A program made the position numbers and the translations under genes. From positions 1 through 59,402 of the forward strand of contig NZ_BCYZ01000024.1 of assembly GCF_001598455.1 (NCBI RefSeq): a stretch of 59,402 nt of DNA, read 5' to 3'. Position 1 is the first letter of the stretch. Each line of letters starts with the position of its first letter. This stretch comes from Sphingomonas pruni NBRC 15498. GTDB lineage: Bacteria > Pseudomonadota > Alphaproteobacteria > Sphingomonadales > Sphingomonadaceae. Below are positions 1 to 6,401 of this stretch, in pieces. The notes under the pieces are model-generated. The model did not search any database and was not told the DNA's origin. It was given only the letters and a program-made list of their open reading frames with translations.

Positions 1-1
1 C

Positions 2-88
2 ACCCATTGTCCGACGCTCAACGGTGACGAACTCTCGCCAGAAGCGGTCGGGCGGCTAACGACCCGCTTGCGGTCATCCCGCAGATAG
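2..88 (+). CDS. possible 3' end of an unidentified gene (partial)
   Basis: An open frame enters from the left edge and stops with TAG at 86-88, giving 28 codons ending ...GRLTTRLRSSRR. It stops 14 bp before the barstar-like gene, so it could be the end of an upstream partner, for example a toxin. The fragment is too short to recognise, and the frame could be open by chance. Confidence 0.25.
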   Translation, partial: THCPTLNGDELSPEAVGRLTTRLRSSRR

Positions 89-102
89 GCGAGCACTCTC
101 AA

Positions 103-390
103 ATGCAGACTATCGTCATTGACTGCGATGGCGCGAAATCGGTAGCCGAAGTGTGGCAGCGTTACATCGACGCTGCCAAGCCTGCAGGTGCAGGTTTGTT
201 CGGTCGCAACCTCGATGCGTTTTGGGATGCTATTGAACATGGCGGCCCCGGTTGGCCGGGAGAAGCAAAGCTCGTTTTTAGAAGCTCATCGAGACTGGCT
301 GCGCTTGAGGTCGGTAGCGGATTATCCCTCTTGGAGGGACTTCGCCGGATAGCAAACGAAGCAACCCAAACGCAGATCGAACTGGCCTAA
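103..390 (+). CDS. barstar-like (barnase inhibitor family) protein
   Basis: This 95-residue protein resembles the barstar family, small cytoplasmic proteins that bind and inhibit guanyl-specific ribonucleases of the barnase type. The N-terminus reads MQTIVIDCDG. The family-like stretch FGRNLDAFWDAIEHGGPGW (about residues 33-51) matches the barstar pattern of an FGxNLDAxxD helix. Length is normal for the family. No barnase-like ribonuclease is visible downstream, and any upstream partner would lie outside the window. It may therefore be an orphan immunity gene, common in accessory DNA. The family call is from motif recognition only, and the binding partner is unknown. Confidence 0.7.
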   Translation: MQTIVIDCDGAKSVAEVWQRYIDAAKPAGAGLFGRNLDAFWDAIEHGGPGWPGEAKLVFRSSSRLAALEVGSGLSLLEGLRRIANEATQTQIELA

Positions 391-673
391 GCATCGTCAG
401 CCTTCCTCTCTTCTCGTCCGAAGGCCGACCGTCGCAAATCCACCCAATTCGGACATTGGCCGCTCGCTCAATTGAATGGCAGGTTTCGGGCGTGCGCAGC
501 CGGCGTACAAATAACCGACTTTAGGGCGCTTAACCGTCAAACCGCAGCGAGCTTGCCGAAGGGCCCTGATCATCCAACTTTCTGTTGCGGGTTTGATTGC
601 ATCCGCTACGCACTGGCGGACGACCGCTGCGCAATACAACTCATAAATCGACCTTACTAGAAACGGCAATCCT

Positions 674-877
674 ATGGCACGCCAACGCATCTGGGCCGCT
701 TCGCTGATCCCTCTCCTGTCCGCAGGATTTGCGGTCGGGACGTTTCAGCTGCTCGCTCCTGGACCCGGAACGTTTTTCGCATTGGGCGTGGGAGCCACTT
801 TGTGCGTCGTCGGCGCAGTCTCCTATGCCAGAAATGCCATCAAGATAGCCCGAAAGGGCGAACGATACGGCAATTAG
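674..877 (+). CDS. small hypothetical membrane protein
   Basis: This 67-residue open frame starts with ATG. Two hydrophobic stretches, about residues 8-28 (WAASLIPLLSAGFAVGTFQLL) and 33-52, look like membrane segments, followed by a basic tail (RNAIKIARKGERYGN) that would lie in the cytoplasm. The ribosome binding site is weak. Nothing in the sequence gives a function. The frame could be fortuitous, but its hydrophobic/basic organisation is coherent. The 283 bp upstream (391-673) shows no convincing gene. Confidence 0.4.
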   Translation: MARQRIWAASLIPLLSAGFAVGTFQLLAPGPGTFFALGVGATLCVVGAVSYARNAIKIARKGERYGN

Positions 878-995
878 CGGTCGTTTCGACGCAACAGGAT
901 AAACAGCCGCATCGGGACCTCTGAGGGCTCAAACCCACCGCCGTGCAGGGTCGAAAACGCGTATAGGCAAAAACGACTCCCGGCAGGGACGGCAG

Positions 996-1340
996 TCAGC
1001 GTCCCCGGAGCTCTGCGCAAATGCCGTCGAACAGATCGAAATAGCGGCGCTCAAGCTCGCCATCGCTGAGCGAAAACGCTTCCAGAGCGCTTGGCAGACC
1101 CAGCGTTTCGGCCGCCGCGCGACCGATTTCGCGGAACTGTGCATCGAGGTCGCGCGCCGTGGCGAGGTCGCCGGCGTTGCGCATGCTGTAATCGACCGTC
1201 CAGAGTGCACGGATCAGCCGCTCGCGCGGCGTGAGCATATCGTCACCATCGCGGCGACGCTTTTCGATGATCTCGTGCCCGGCATCGATCAGCCATGTTC
1301 CGTCGTCGACCGAACGACCGGCAGAATCACCCTTCCCCAT
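996..1340 (-). CDS. hypothetical protein
   Basis: An open frame of about 114 residues beginning MGKGDSAGRSVDDGTWLIDAGHEIIEKRR. A GTG 21 bp further upstream (1361) is an alternative start, and neither has a strong ribosome binding site. It appears mostly helical and charged, with the segment TPRERLIRALWTVDYSMRNAGDLATARDLD and the C-terminus ELERRYFDLFDGICAELRGR. The residue composition is protein-like, not shadow-like. I do not recognise the family. It is on the same strand as the broken DUF2285 gene upstream and may belong to the same accessory segment. Confidence 0.5.
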   Translation of the reverse strand: MGKGDSAGRSVDDGTWLIDAGHEIIEKRRRDGDDMLTPRERLIRALWTVDYSMRNAGDLATARDLDAQFREIGRAAAETLGLPSALEAFSLSDGELERRYFDLFDGICAELRGR

Positions 1341-1471
1341 CCGCCCGGTGTAGCGTCCCACCAGCCGGAGGCCAACGCGCCAAGCGGGAGGAAATCCATA
1401 GCCGACACGTAACTAGCTCTTGTCGGGCCCATCACAGGGCGGCGCCGGCGCAAGCCATCGCCGGCTACCGA

Positions 1472-2264
1472 TCAATGGCGACGCCCGATCATCAGGTCGC
1501 GATAGCCGCCACTCGCCATGCGCCGCGCTTCGCGGATCAGGCGACGAACGCGCGATCTCAGCGAGTCCGCCGCGTCAACGCTCGTGACATTCGACCTCTC
1601 CGTCTCGAAGAGCGCGCGAACGATATCTCGCTGGCTCGCCCCTGCGCCAAGCGCGTCCGACACGCGAAGCGTTAGCAGACCGCGGCCGATGGCGGCGTCC
1701 GCTGGAAACAATGAGATCGGAAACCGCCGGTGCCGGCAGAGGAACAGCAGGCGCCGCAACGGAAAGATGCGCGTCTCGGCGCTGGCGAGGCCAGCCAGTC
1801 GATAGTGCATGATGACGGGTGCGCCGGCTCGAAGACTCCCTTGCTCGATGTCGAGACGGATATGCCGTCGGCCATCCGACAGAACGGCGTGCTCGAGGCC
1901 AGCTTTGTCGACCACCAACGTCATCCACTGCGCGAGCAGCGCCGGATCTATCGCGTCCGGATGCGCACGGGATGCTTGCGCCAAATGAATGACCAGCGTT
2001 CCCGGATCGAAATCGGCATGCCAAATGATCCGGGCGTCCGGGGCCTCGGCCTCCGGATTTTCGGCGAAAGTGCACCCCCCAGAGATGTGGGTCCTCGACC
2101 GCCGGATTGAGCCCGGCCGAACCACGTGTCACGGCGCTCGCCTGCGCGTACCAGGCGATGTACCCGGGATCGCGGCGGAGCCATTCCCACATCAGCCCTG
2201 CCCGATCGACCCCGCGCAGGCGAGCATAAGTGCGGCTATCGCGCCACCCTTCGCCGCTCGTCAT
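1472..2264 (-). pseudogene. DUF6499/DUF2285-type transcriptional regulator, frameshifted
   Basis: The 5' part (from ATG at 2264) encodes the N-terminal domain DSRTYARLRGVDRAGLMWEWLRRDPGYIAWYAQAS, typical of DUF6499. The 3' part, in another frame, encodes a DUF2285 domain ending SLRSRVRRLIREARRMASGGYRDLM. The two frames meet at a run of six C (plus strand 2075-2080). With one base fewer the reading becomes HLWGCTFAENPEAEAPD, which joins the domains as in intact relatives (WGxxFAEDP). Such proteins usually sit beside conjugative or integrative element genes, which suggests this edge of the window is mobile-element debris. The frameshift could be a true mutation or a homopolymer sequencing error. 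Confidence 0.75.
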
Positions 2265-2342
2265 GGACGGATGTCGAACGGCGCCCGACGGACCTCACGG
2301 AATCGATCCAGATCGGCTTGAATTAGACGAAGTAACGTGCCG

Positions 2343-2363
2343 GAATATATTGAGAATATATTC
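2343..2363. promoter_or_regulatory. AT-rich perfect inverted repeat upstream of luxR
   Basis: GAATATAT, a 5-nt spacer (TGAGA), then ATATATTC: a perfect 8-bp dyad in otherwise GC-rich DNA, about 180 bp upstream of the luxR start. Related GAATAT elements precede luxI and the lasso precursor gene. It is a candidate operator for a LuxR-type or other regulator. Binding is inferred only from symmetry and recurrence. Confidence 0.5.
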
Positions 2364-2539
2364 GACTCAGCACCGGCCGCGTGGCAGATTGGACGACAGT
2401 CAACGCCGCGTGCGTCACTTTCTGTCGATGGTCGGCTGCCGGCTTGTCGCTCCGGCACGCGATCATGGAATGTCAGGGAAAGGGCGTCCGCAGGGACAAC
2501 GGCGACTTGGGGCGCCGCCTGCGGCCGGAATTGTGCCCG

Positions 2540-3289
2540 ATGGGCATCTTGTCGCTGTTGAGCCGGTTCGTTACGCTCATCAATTCGGCTCAATCTGCCG
2601 GCGATCTCGAGTCCGCGCTGGTGCAGATCTGCATCGAACTCGGGTTCCAGTATTTCGCGCTGACCCATCATGTCGATATCTTGCGAGCGGGCGCGCGTGC
2701 CATCCGGCTGCATAATTATCCGAACCGCTGGGCCGACTATTATGACAGTCGCGCGCTCGGCGTGAGCGATCCGGTACATCGCATGAGCCATACCACTCGC
2801 GTGGGTTTTCAATGGTCGATCATACCCGACAGAATTCCGCTGACGCGCAACGACAAACTCATGCTGTCGCTCGGCCGCGACCAGGGGATCGGCGACGGTT
2901 TTACGATCCCCGCCAATGTGCCGGGTGAAGCGCGGGGGTCGGTATCGTTCGTGAACGCAACCGGTCGTCCGCTGCCGGTTGATATGCTGCCGGTCGCCGA
3001 GTTGATCGGCGGCTTCGCGTTCGAGGCGGCGCGACGGATCTGGGGCGTTCGCTCCCTCAACGTGAACCCGCCGCCCAGCCTTACCGACCGCCAGCGTGAT
3101 TGCGTGCTGTGGGCGGGCCGCGGCAAGGGCGACTGGGAAATCAGCCGCATTCTCGATGTCAGCGAGGAGACGGTCACGCGGCATATTACGCATGGCTGCG
3201 GCCGGTACGGGGTAAACAAACGAGCATTGCTGTTCATCCGGACGTTGGCGGACGGAACGCTCACCCTCGAAGATTTTCTGCCCGGCTGA
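2540..3289 (+). CDS. LuxR-family quorum-sensing transcriptional regulator
   Basis: This 249-residue acyl-homoserine-lactone receptor and DNA-binding regulator has an N-terminal autoinducer-binding domain with the conserved set W64, Y68, D77, P78, W92 and G120 (from RWADYYDS, SDPVH, FQWS and GDGF). The C-terminal GerE-type helix-turn-helix runs from about residue 177 (LTDRQRDCVLWAGRGKGDWEISRILDVSEETVTRHI). The frame is open to 2381, but starting at MGILSLLSRF gives the usual length for LuxR homologues. The next gene is a luxI homologue, so this is a cognate pair. Its likely targets are luxI and the downstream lasso genes. An AT-rich dyad overlaps its stop codon. Confidence 0.9.
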   Translation: MGILSLLSRFVTLINSAQSAGDLESALVQICIELGFQYFALTHHVDILRAGARAIRLHNYPNRWADYYDSRALGVSDPVHRMSHTTRVGFQWSIIPDRIPLTRNDKLMLSLGRDQGIGDGFTIPANVPGEARGSVSFVNATGRPLPVDMLPVAELIGGFAFEAARRIWGVRSLNVNPPPSLTDRQRDCVLWAGRGKGDWEISRILDVSEETVTRHITHGCGRYGVNKRALLFIRTLADGTLTLEDFLPG

Positions 3290-3311
3290 TATACCACTTT
3301 TCTGGAATATC
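3288..3311. promoter_or_regulatory. imperfect inverted repeat in front of luxI (candidate lux-box-like operator)
   Basis: GATATACCA, a 6-nt spacer, TGGAATATC: 8 of 9 positions are symmetric. It overlaps the luxR stop codon and lies about 50 bp upstream of the luxI ATG, where a LuxR-activated promoter would be expected. Its right half resembles GAATAT elements upstream of luxR and the lasso precursor. Confidence 0.5.
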
Positions 3312-3361
3312 CGTCCCGTCTCAGGGGCGCGATCCTGGGGACCTCAGCCACGGAGGCCCCC

Positions 3362-3982
3362 ATGCTTCACGTCCGTCATGCGACCGCCCTGCCCGTCCCC
3401 GACCACGTCTTCAGGGCGATGTTCGCCGCGCGCAAGTCGGTGTTCGTCGACCTCCTTAAATGGGACGTTCCGGTCCTGGACGGCAGGTACGAGGTCGACC
3501 AGTTCGACGACGATCACGCGGTTTATATCATCCTCGCAGATAAACAGGGCGGCCATCTCGGTTCGGCGCGCCTGCTCCCGACGACACGCCCGCACATCCT
3601 TGACGGACTTTACCCGTTTCTGTGCGAGGATGGCGCGCCGACAGGGCCGACCACCTACGAGATAACGCGCTTCTGCCTCGACCGTCGCTTGCGCGCCACC
3701 GAGCGCCGTGCGGTGCGCGACACGCTGGTTCACGCGCTGGTCGACCATGCGCTCGCCCACGGCGTGACCCGCTACACCGCAATCGCCGAACTTACCTGGT
3801 TCCAGCAGATTCTTGCCTTTGGCTGGCGCTGCATGCCTCTCGGCCTGCCCCAGCGGATCGACGGCACCATGCTCGCCGCGCTGAGCATCGCGATCGATCG
3901 CGACACGCCGCGCCTGCTCGAAGTCGCCGGCATCAGCCCGGACCGCGGGGTGGCGCAAAACGACGAACTGGCGGCTGCCTGA
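3362..3982 (+). CDS. acyl-homoserine-lactone synthase (LuxI family)
   Basis: A 206-residue autoinducer synthase that makes N-acyl-homoserine lactone from S-adenosylmethionine and an acyl donor in the cytoplasm. All signature residues are visible: R24, F28, W34 (ARKSVFVDLLKWDV), D46, D49 (YEVDQFDD), R70 (GSARLLPTT), E100 and R103 (YEITRF). The start has a clear GGAGG six bases upstream. It follows luxR in the same direction and precedes phyH by 8 bp, so luxI, phyH and gntR probably form one transcript. The acyl chain cannot be predicted from sequence. Confidence 0.95.
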   Translation: MLHVRHATALPVPDHVFRAMFAARKSVFVDLLKWDVPVLDGRYEVDQFDDDHAVYIILADKQGGHLGSARLLPTTRPHILDGLYPFLCEDGAPTGPTTYEITRFCLDRRLRATERRAVRDTLVHALVDHALAHGVTRYTAIAELTWFQQILAFGWRCMPLGLPQRIDGTMLAALSIAIDRDTPRLLEVAGISPDRGVAQNDELAAA

Positions 3983-3990
3983 GGGAGGGC

Positions 3991-4866
3991 ATGATGACCG
4001 ACACGATCGACGCCATCGATCACTGGACGGCGGTGCTGCGCCGCGAGGGCTGGTGCGTCATTCCCGGCGCCCTTCCCGCTGCTACCATCGCGGCGCTCAA
4101 CGCCGATCTCGATCAAACCTTCGCCGCTACGCCCTTTTGCCAGGGCGGTTTCTACGGCGAGACGACCAAACGGTTCGGGCGCGTCATCGCGCGCTCGCCG
4201 CATGCGCCAGTCCTCGCGCAGCACGACCTCATCCTCGGGGTCGTTTCGAACTTCCTGTCGCCGTGGTGCGACACCATCCAGATCAACGTCGCGCAAGCGA
4301 TCGCCATCCATCCCGGCGCGCCATCGCAGCTACCGCACCGCGACCAGGATATGTGGCGCGGGCCAGTCGGCGAGATCGAATATCTGGTCAATGTGATCTG
4401 GCCGCTAACCCCCTTTACGGCGGCAAACGGGGCGACACGGATGTGGTCGCGCACCCACGGCGCCGCGGCCCTGCTGCCCGAATTCGATGGCGAGCCGATC
4501 GACGCCATAATGGCTCCCGGCGACGCGCTCGTCTTTCTGGGATCCGCGCTGCACGGCGCGGGTGCCAACAGCACCGATGCCGAGCGCCGCGGGATCGTCA
4601 TCGGCTATTCGCTCGGCTGGCTCAAACCCTATGAGAATCCGTGGCTCGCCTATCCGCCCAGTGTCGCGCGGTCGTTCGAACCGGCCCTTGCCGCGCTGGT
4701 CGGCTATCGGCAACACCGCCCCAACCTCGGCAATTTTGAAGGCCGCTGCCCCTCGATCCTCCTGGGTGATGATGTCCCCGAGCATCTCGCCGCGATCGAC
4801 GCGCTGCGTCCGGATCAGGCCGCGGTGGTCGCTGGCTATGTCGCCGCGCAGCGCCGGATCCCGTGA
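3991..4866 (+). CDS. phytanoyl-CoA dioxygenase (PhyH) family protein
   Basis: This 291-residue protein looks like a non-haem Fe(II)/2-oxoglutarate-dependent oxygenase. The metal triad is visible as H116-x-D118 (QLPHRDQDMW) and H188 (GSALHGAGANS), with a downstream Arg (R199/R200) suitable for binding 2-oxoglutarate. A purine-rich ribosome binding site (GAGGGAGGGC) precedes ATGATG, so the start could be 3991 or 3994. It is downstream of luxI and overlaps the gntR start by 4 bp. PhyH genes beside luxRI pairs are, as I recall, a known arrangement in sphingomonads. The substrate is unknown: it might hydroxylate an acyl chain related to the signal, or be unrelated to the lasso peptide. Confidence 0.85.
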   Translation: MMTDTIDAIDHWTAVLRREGWCVIPGALPAATIAALNADLDQTFAATPFCQGGFYGETTKRFGRVIARSPHAPVLAQHDLILGVVSNFLSPWCDTIQINVAQAIAIHPGAPSQLPHRDQDMWRGPVGEIEYLVNVIWPLTPFTAANGATRMWSRTHGAAALLPEFDGEPIDAIMAPGDALVFLGSALHGAGANSTDAERRGIVIGYSLGWLKPYENPWLAYPPSVARSFEPALAALVGYRQHRPNLGNFEGRCPSILLGDDVPEHLAAIDALRPDQAAVVAGYVAAQRRIP

Positions 4867-5459
4867 ACCCGGGTCCCACATCGGAGCGGGTGTTCGACGC
4901 CCTCAAGCGCGAGGTCATCTCGGGGGAGCGGGCGCCGGGCACCAAGCTCGAGCCGGCAGCATTGGCCGAGCAGCTCAACAGCAGCGCAACGCCCGTTCGC
5001 GACGCCTTGCACCGGCTGGCGGGCACGCGCCTGGTCGAGCTGCGCGCGAGCGAGGGATTCTATTTGCCCTTCATCACCGAGCCGGATCTGTACGATCTCT
5101 ACGCCTGGAATGCCCAGCTGGTGCGATTGCTGGCACGTTGCTGGCCGGCTCACCGCCCATTGCCGAAAGCCGACAGTCTTCCTGCCGATATCGGGCGCGC
5201 CACCGGGGCATTCTTCGAGCTGTTCGTCGTCCCGGGGGACAGTCGGGAACACGCCTACCAGATGGATTTGGCGAACGATCGGCTGGCAGCGCCACGCGCT
5301 GCCGAGCGCGACGTCTTCGAGGATCTCGAGTCGGAACTTCGCACCCTGGCGGTCGCATTCGACAACGCACCGACCCGGGAACTGATCAAGCTGGTCGCGG
5401 CCTATCACCGTCGCCGAATGCAGGCGACGGCAACAATCGTGCGCGCGCTGTACCGCTGA
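4863..5459 (+). CDS. GntR-family transcriptional regulator
   Basis: This 198-residue protein has an N-terminal winged helix-turn-helix typical of GntR (residues about 5-70: SERVFDALKREVISGERAPGTKLEPAALAEQLNSSATPVRDALHRLAGTRLVELRASEGFYLP). A helical C-terminal domain resembles a short FCD-type effector domain. It starts with GTG overlapping the phyH stop (GTGA), so translation is probably coupled. It lies 110 bp upstream of the lasso precursor gene, whose AT-rich leader is a plausible target. The effector is unknown. Confidence 0.85.
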   Translation: MNPGPTSERVFDALKREVISGERAPGTKLEPAALAEQLNSSATPVRDALHRLAGTRLVELRASEGFYLPFITEPDLYDLYAWNAQLVRLLARCWPAHRPLPKADSLPADIGRATGAFFELFVVPGDSREHAYQMDLANDRLAAPRAAERDVFEDLESELRTLAVAFDNAPTRELIKLVAAYHRRRMQATATIVRALYR

Positions 5460-5478
5460 GCCAGCGAGCAAACATTCG

Positions 5479-5493
5479 CGATATATTCCCAGT
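5479..5493. promoter_or_regulatory. AT-rich GAATATAT element upstream of the lasso precursor gene
   Basis: On the minus strand this reads ACTGGGAATATATCG. It shares TG(G/A)GAATATAT with the dyad before luxR and CTGG-AATAT with the dyad before luxI. It lies about 80 bp before the precursor ATG. It is a candidate regulator site or part of the promoter. Confidence 0.35.
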
Positions 5494-5569
5494 ATAAGTT
5501 TCGGATAGCCGGGCGCCGTTCCTAAAATCTCCGTCGCCGCCATCCAGGCGGAAAGCAAAGGAGAATGTC

Positions 5570-5686
5570 ATGGAACGCGAAGACGTGGTCGAACTCGGCG
5601 TCGCCAGTGTCGAAACCCAGGGCCTCGGGCCGCTGCCCGGCGACGAGAAGATCGGCGATTTCGTCGCCGGCCTTTCGGACGACTGA
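5570..5686 (+). CDS. lasso peptide precursor (A protein)
   Basis: This 38-residue ORF is preceded by an AAAGGAG ribosome binding site. The leader MEREDVVELGVASVETQ carries the sphingomonad-type ELGxASxET pattern, with Thr at position -2 of the cleavage site. The predicted core starts with Gly: ring segment GLGPLPGDE, then tail KIGDFVAGLSDD, 21 residues in all. The macrolactam would link the Gly1 amine to Asp8 (8-residue ring) or Glu9 (9-residue ring); both are present. F14 is a possible bulky plug. The gene is directly upstream of the B and C processing genes, and a matching isopeptidase is encoded nearby, which makes the assignment strong. The peptide is acidic, with five Asp/Glu in the core. 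Confidence 0.92.
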   Translation: MEREDVVELGVASVETQGLGPLPGDEKIGDFVAGLSDD

Positions 5687-5695
5687 CCCGGTGAC

Positions 5696-5722
5696 CGCGC
5701 GGGGTTGCTGAAGCCCCGCGCG
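5696..5722 (+). terminator. GC-rich hairpin between precursor and processing genes (attenuator-like)
   Basis: CGCGCGGGG, a 9-nt loop, CCCCGCGCG: a perfect 9-bp stem starting 10 bp after the precursor stop and ending 13 bp before the B start. No T-run follows, so it is more likely a partial terminator or a 3' stabiliser that makes precursor mRNA more abundant than B and C mRNA. Confidence 0.55.
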
Positions 5723-5735
5723 CCACTGTCGAACG

Positions 5736-6401
5736 ATGCCACTGTCGCTGGCCCCCGGCATTTCCTTTTGCGAAGTTGATGAAACCCGGGTGTTTCTCGA
5801 CCGCAACCGCGATCGCTATTTCTCGTTGGGCGAAACGGCCGATGCCGCCTTCGATAGTCTTGGAAGCAGCGGCCGGGGCGCAGCGCTGGAGGCCGGCCTG
5901 GCCAAGCTCGTGGAGGCCGGCATCCTTGTCGAAGACCCATTCGGCGATTTCCCGCGTCCCTGCCCACCGATAAGCGTTCACACGTCGCCGCTGGACGATG
6001 ATCCGCATTTGGCCGCCCCGCTGATCGGCGCCGTCCTGGGTGCGGCGAGCATCCAACGCGCGACGATCGAGCTCAAGTTGCGAGGTTTTGCCCGATTGTG
6101 TGACAGCGTGGCCGCCGCCGCTCCGCCTCCACGCGGCGCCCGATCGCTCGATCCTCACGCGGCGACCCGGATCGCCGCCCGATTTGCCCGTGCCGTCCGC
6201 CTGACCGGCGCCTTCGAACAATGTCTGCCGATCGCCATCGCGACGGTGCGCTTCTGCCGCGGGCGCCATTATGACGCGCAACTCGTCATCGGCGTGAAGA
6301 CCCGGCCATTCCAAGCGCATGCCTGGGTATCTGCCCAAGGCATGATACTCACTGACCGGACCAGCACCGCCAAGCTGTTCACGCCGATCCTGATCCTCTG
6401 A
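5736..6401 (+). CDS. lasso peptide leader peptidase, B1-B2 fusion (RRE + transglutaminase-like)
   Basis: This 221-residue cytoplasmic protein should bind the precursor leader and cut it. The N-terminal part (about 1-75, CEVDETRVFLDRNRDRYFSLGETADAAFDSL) is a PqqD-like RiPP recognition element. The C-terminal part (about 95-220) is the lasso B2 transglutaminase-like protease, with catalytic C163 (FEQCLP), H195 (PFQAHAWV) and D207 (GMILTD) in the usual order and context (LVIGVKTRPFQAHAWV). The fused form is usual in proteobacterial clusters. Its stop overlaps the start of the cyclase gene by one base (TGATG), implying coupling. Confidence 0.92.
   Translation: MPLSLAPGISFCEVDETRVFLDRNRDRYFSLGETADAAFDSLGSSGRGAALEAGLAKLVEAGILVEDPFGDFPRPCPPISVHTSPLDDDPHLAAPLIGAVLGAASIQRATIELKLRGFARLCDSVAAAAPPPRGARSLDPHAATRIAARFARAVRLTGAFEQCLPIAIATVRFCRGRHYDAQLVIGVKTRPFQAHAWVSAQGMILTDRTSTAKLFTPILIL

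Noticed and set aside
397..690. A 97-codon minus-strand frame between the barstar-like and small membrane protein genes
   Set aside because: It is Arg-rich and without a ribosome binding site or motif, so treated as spurious.
5459..5735. A second lasso precursor near the first
   Set aside because: Scanning the region before the B gene gave only one ORF with a Thr(-2)-Gly(+1) core and a ring acceptor at positions 7-9.
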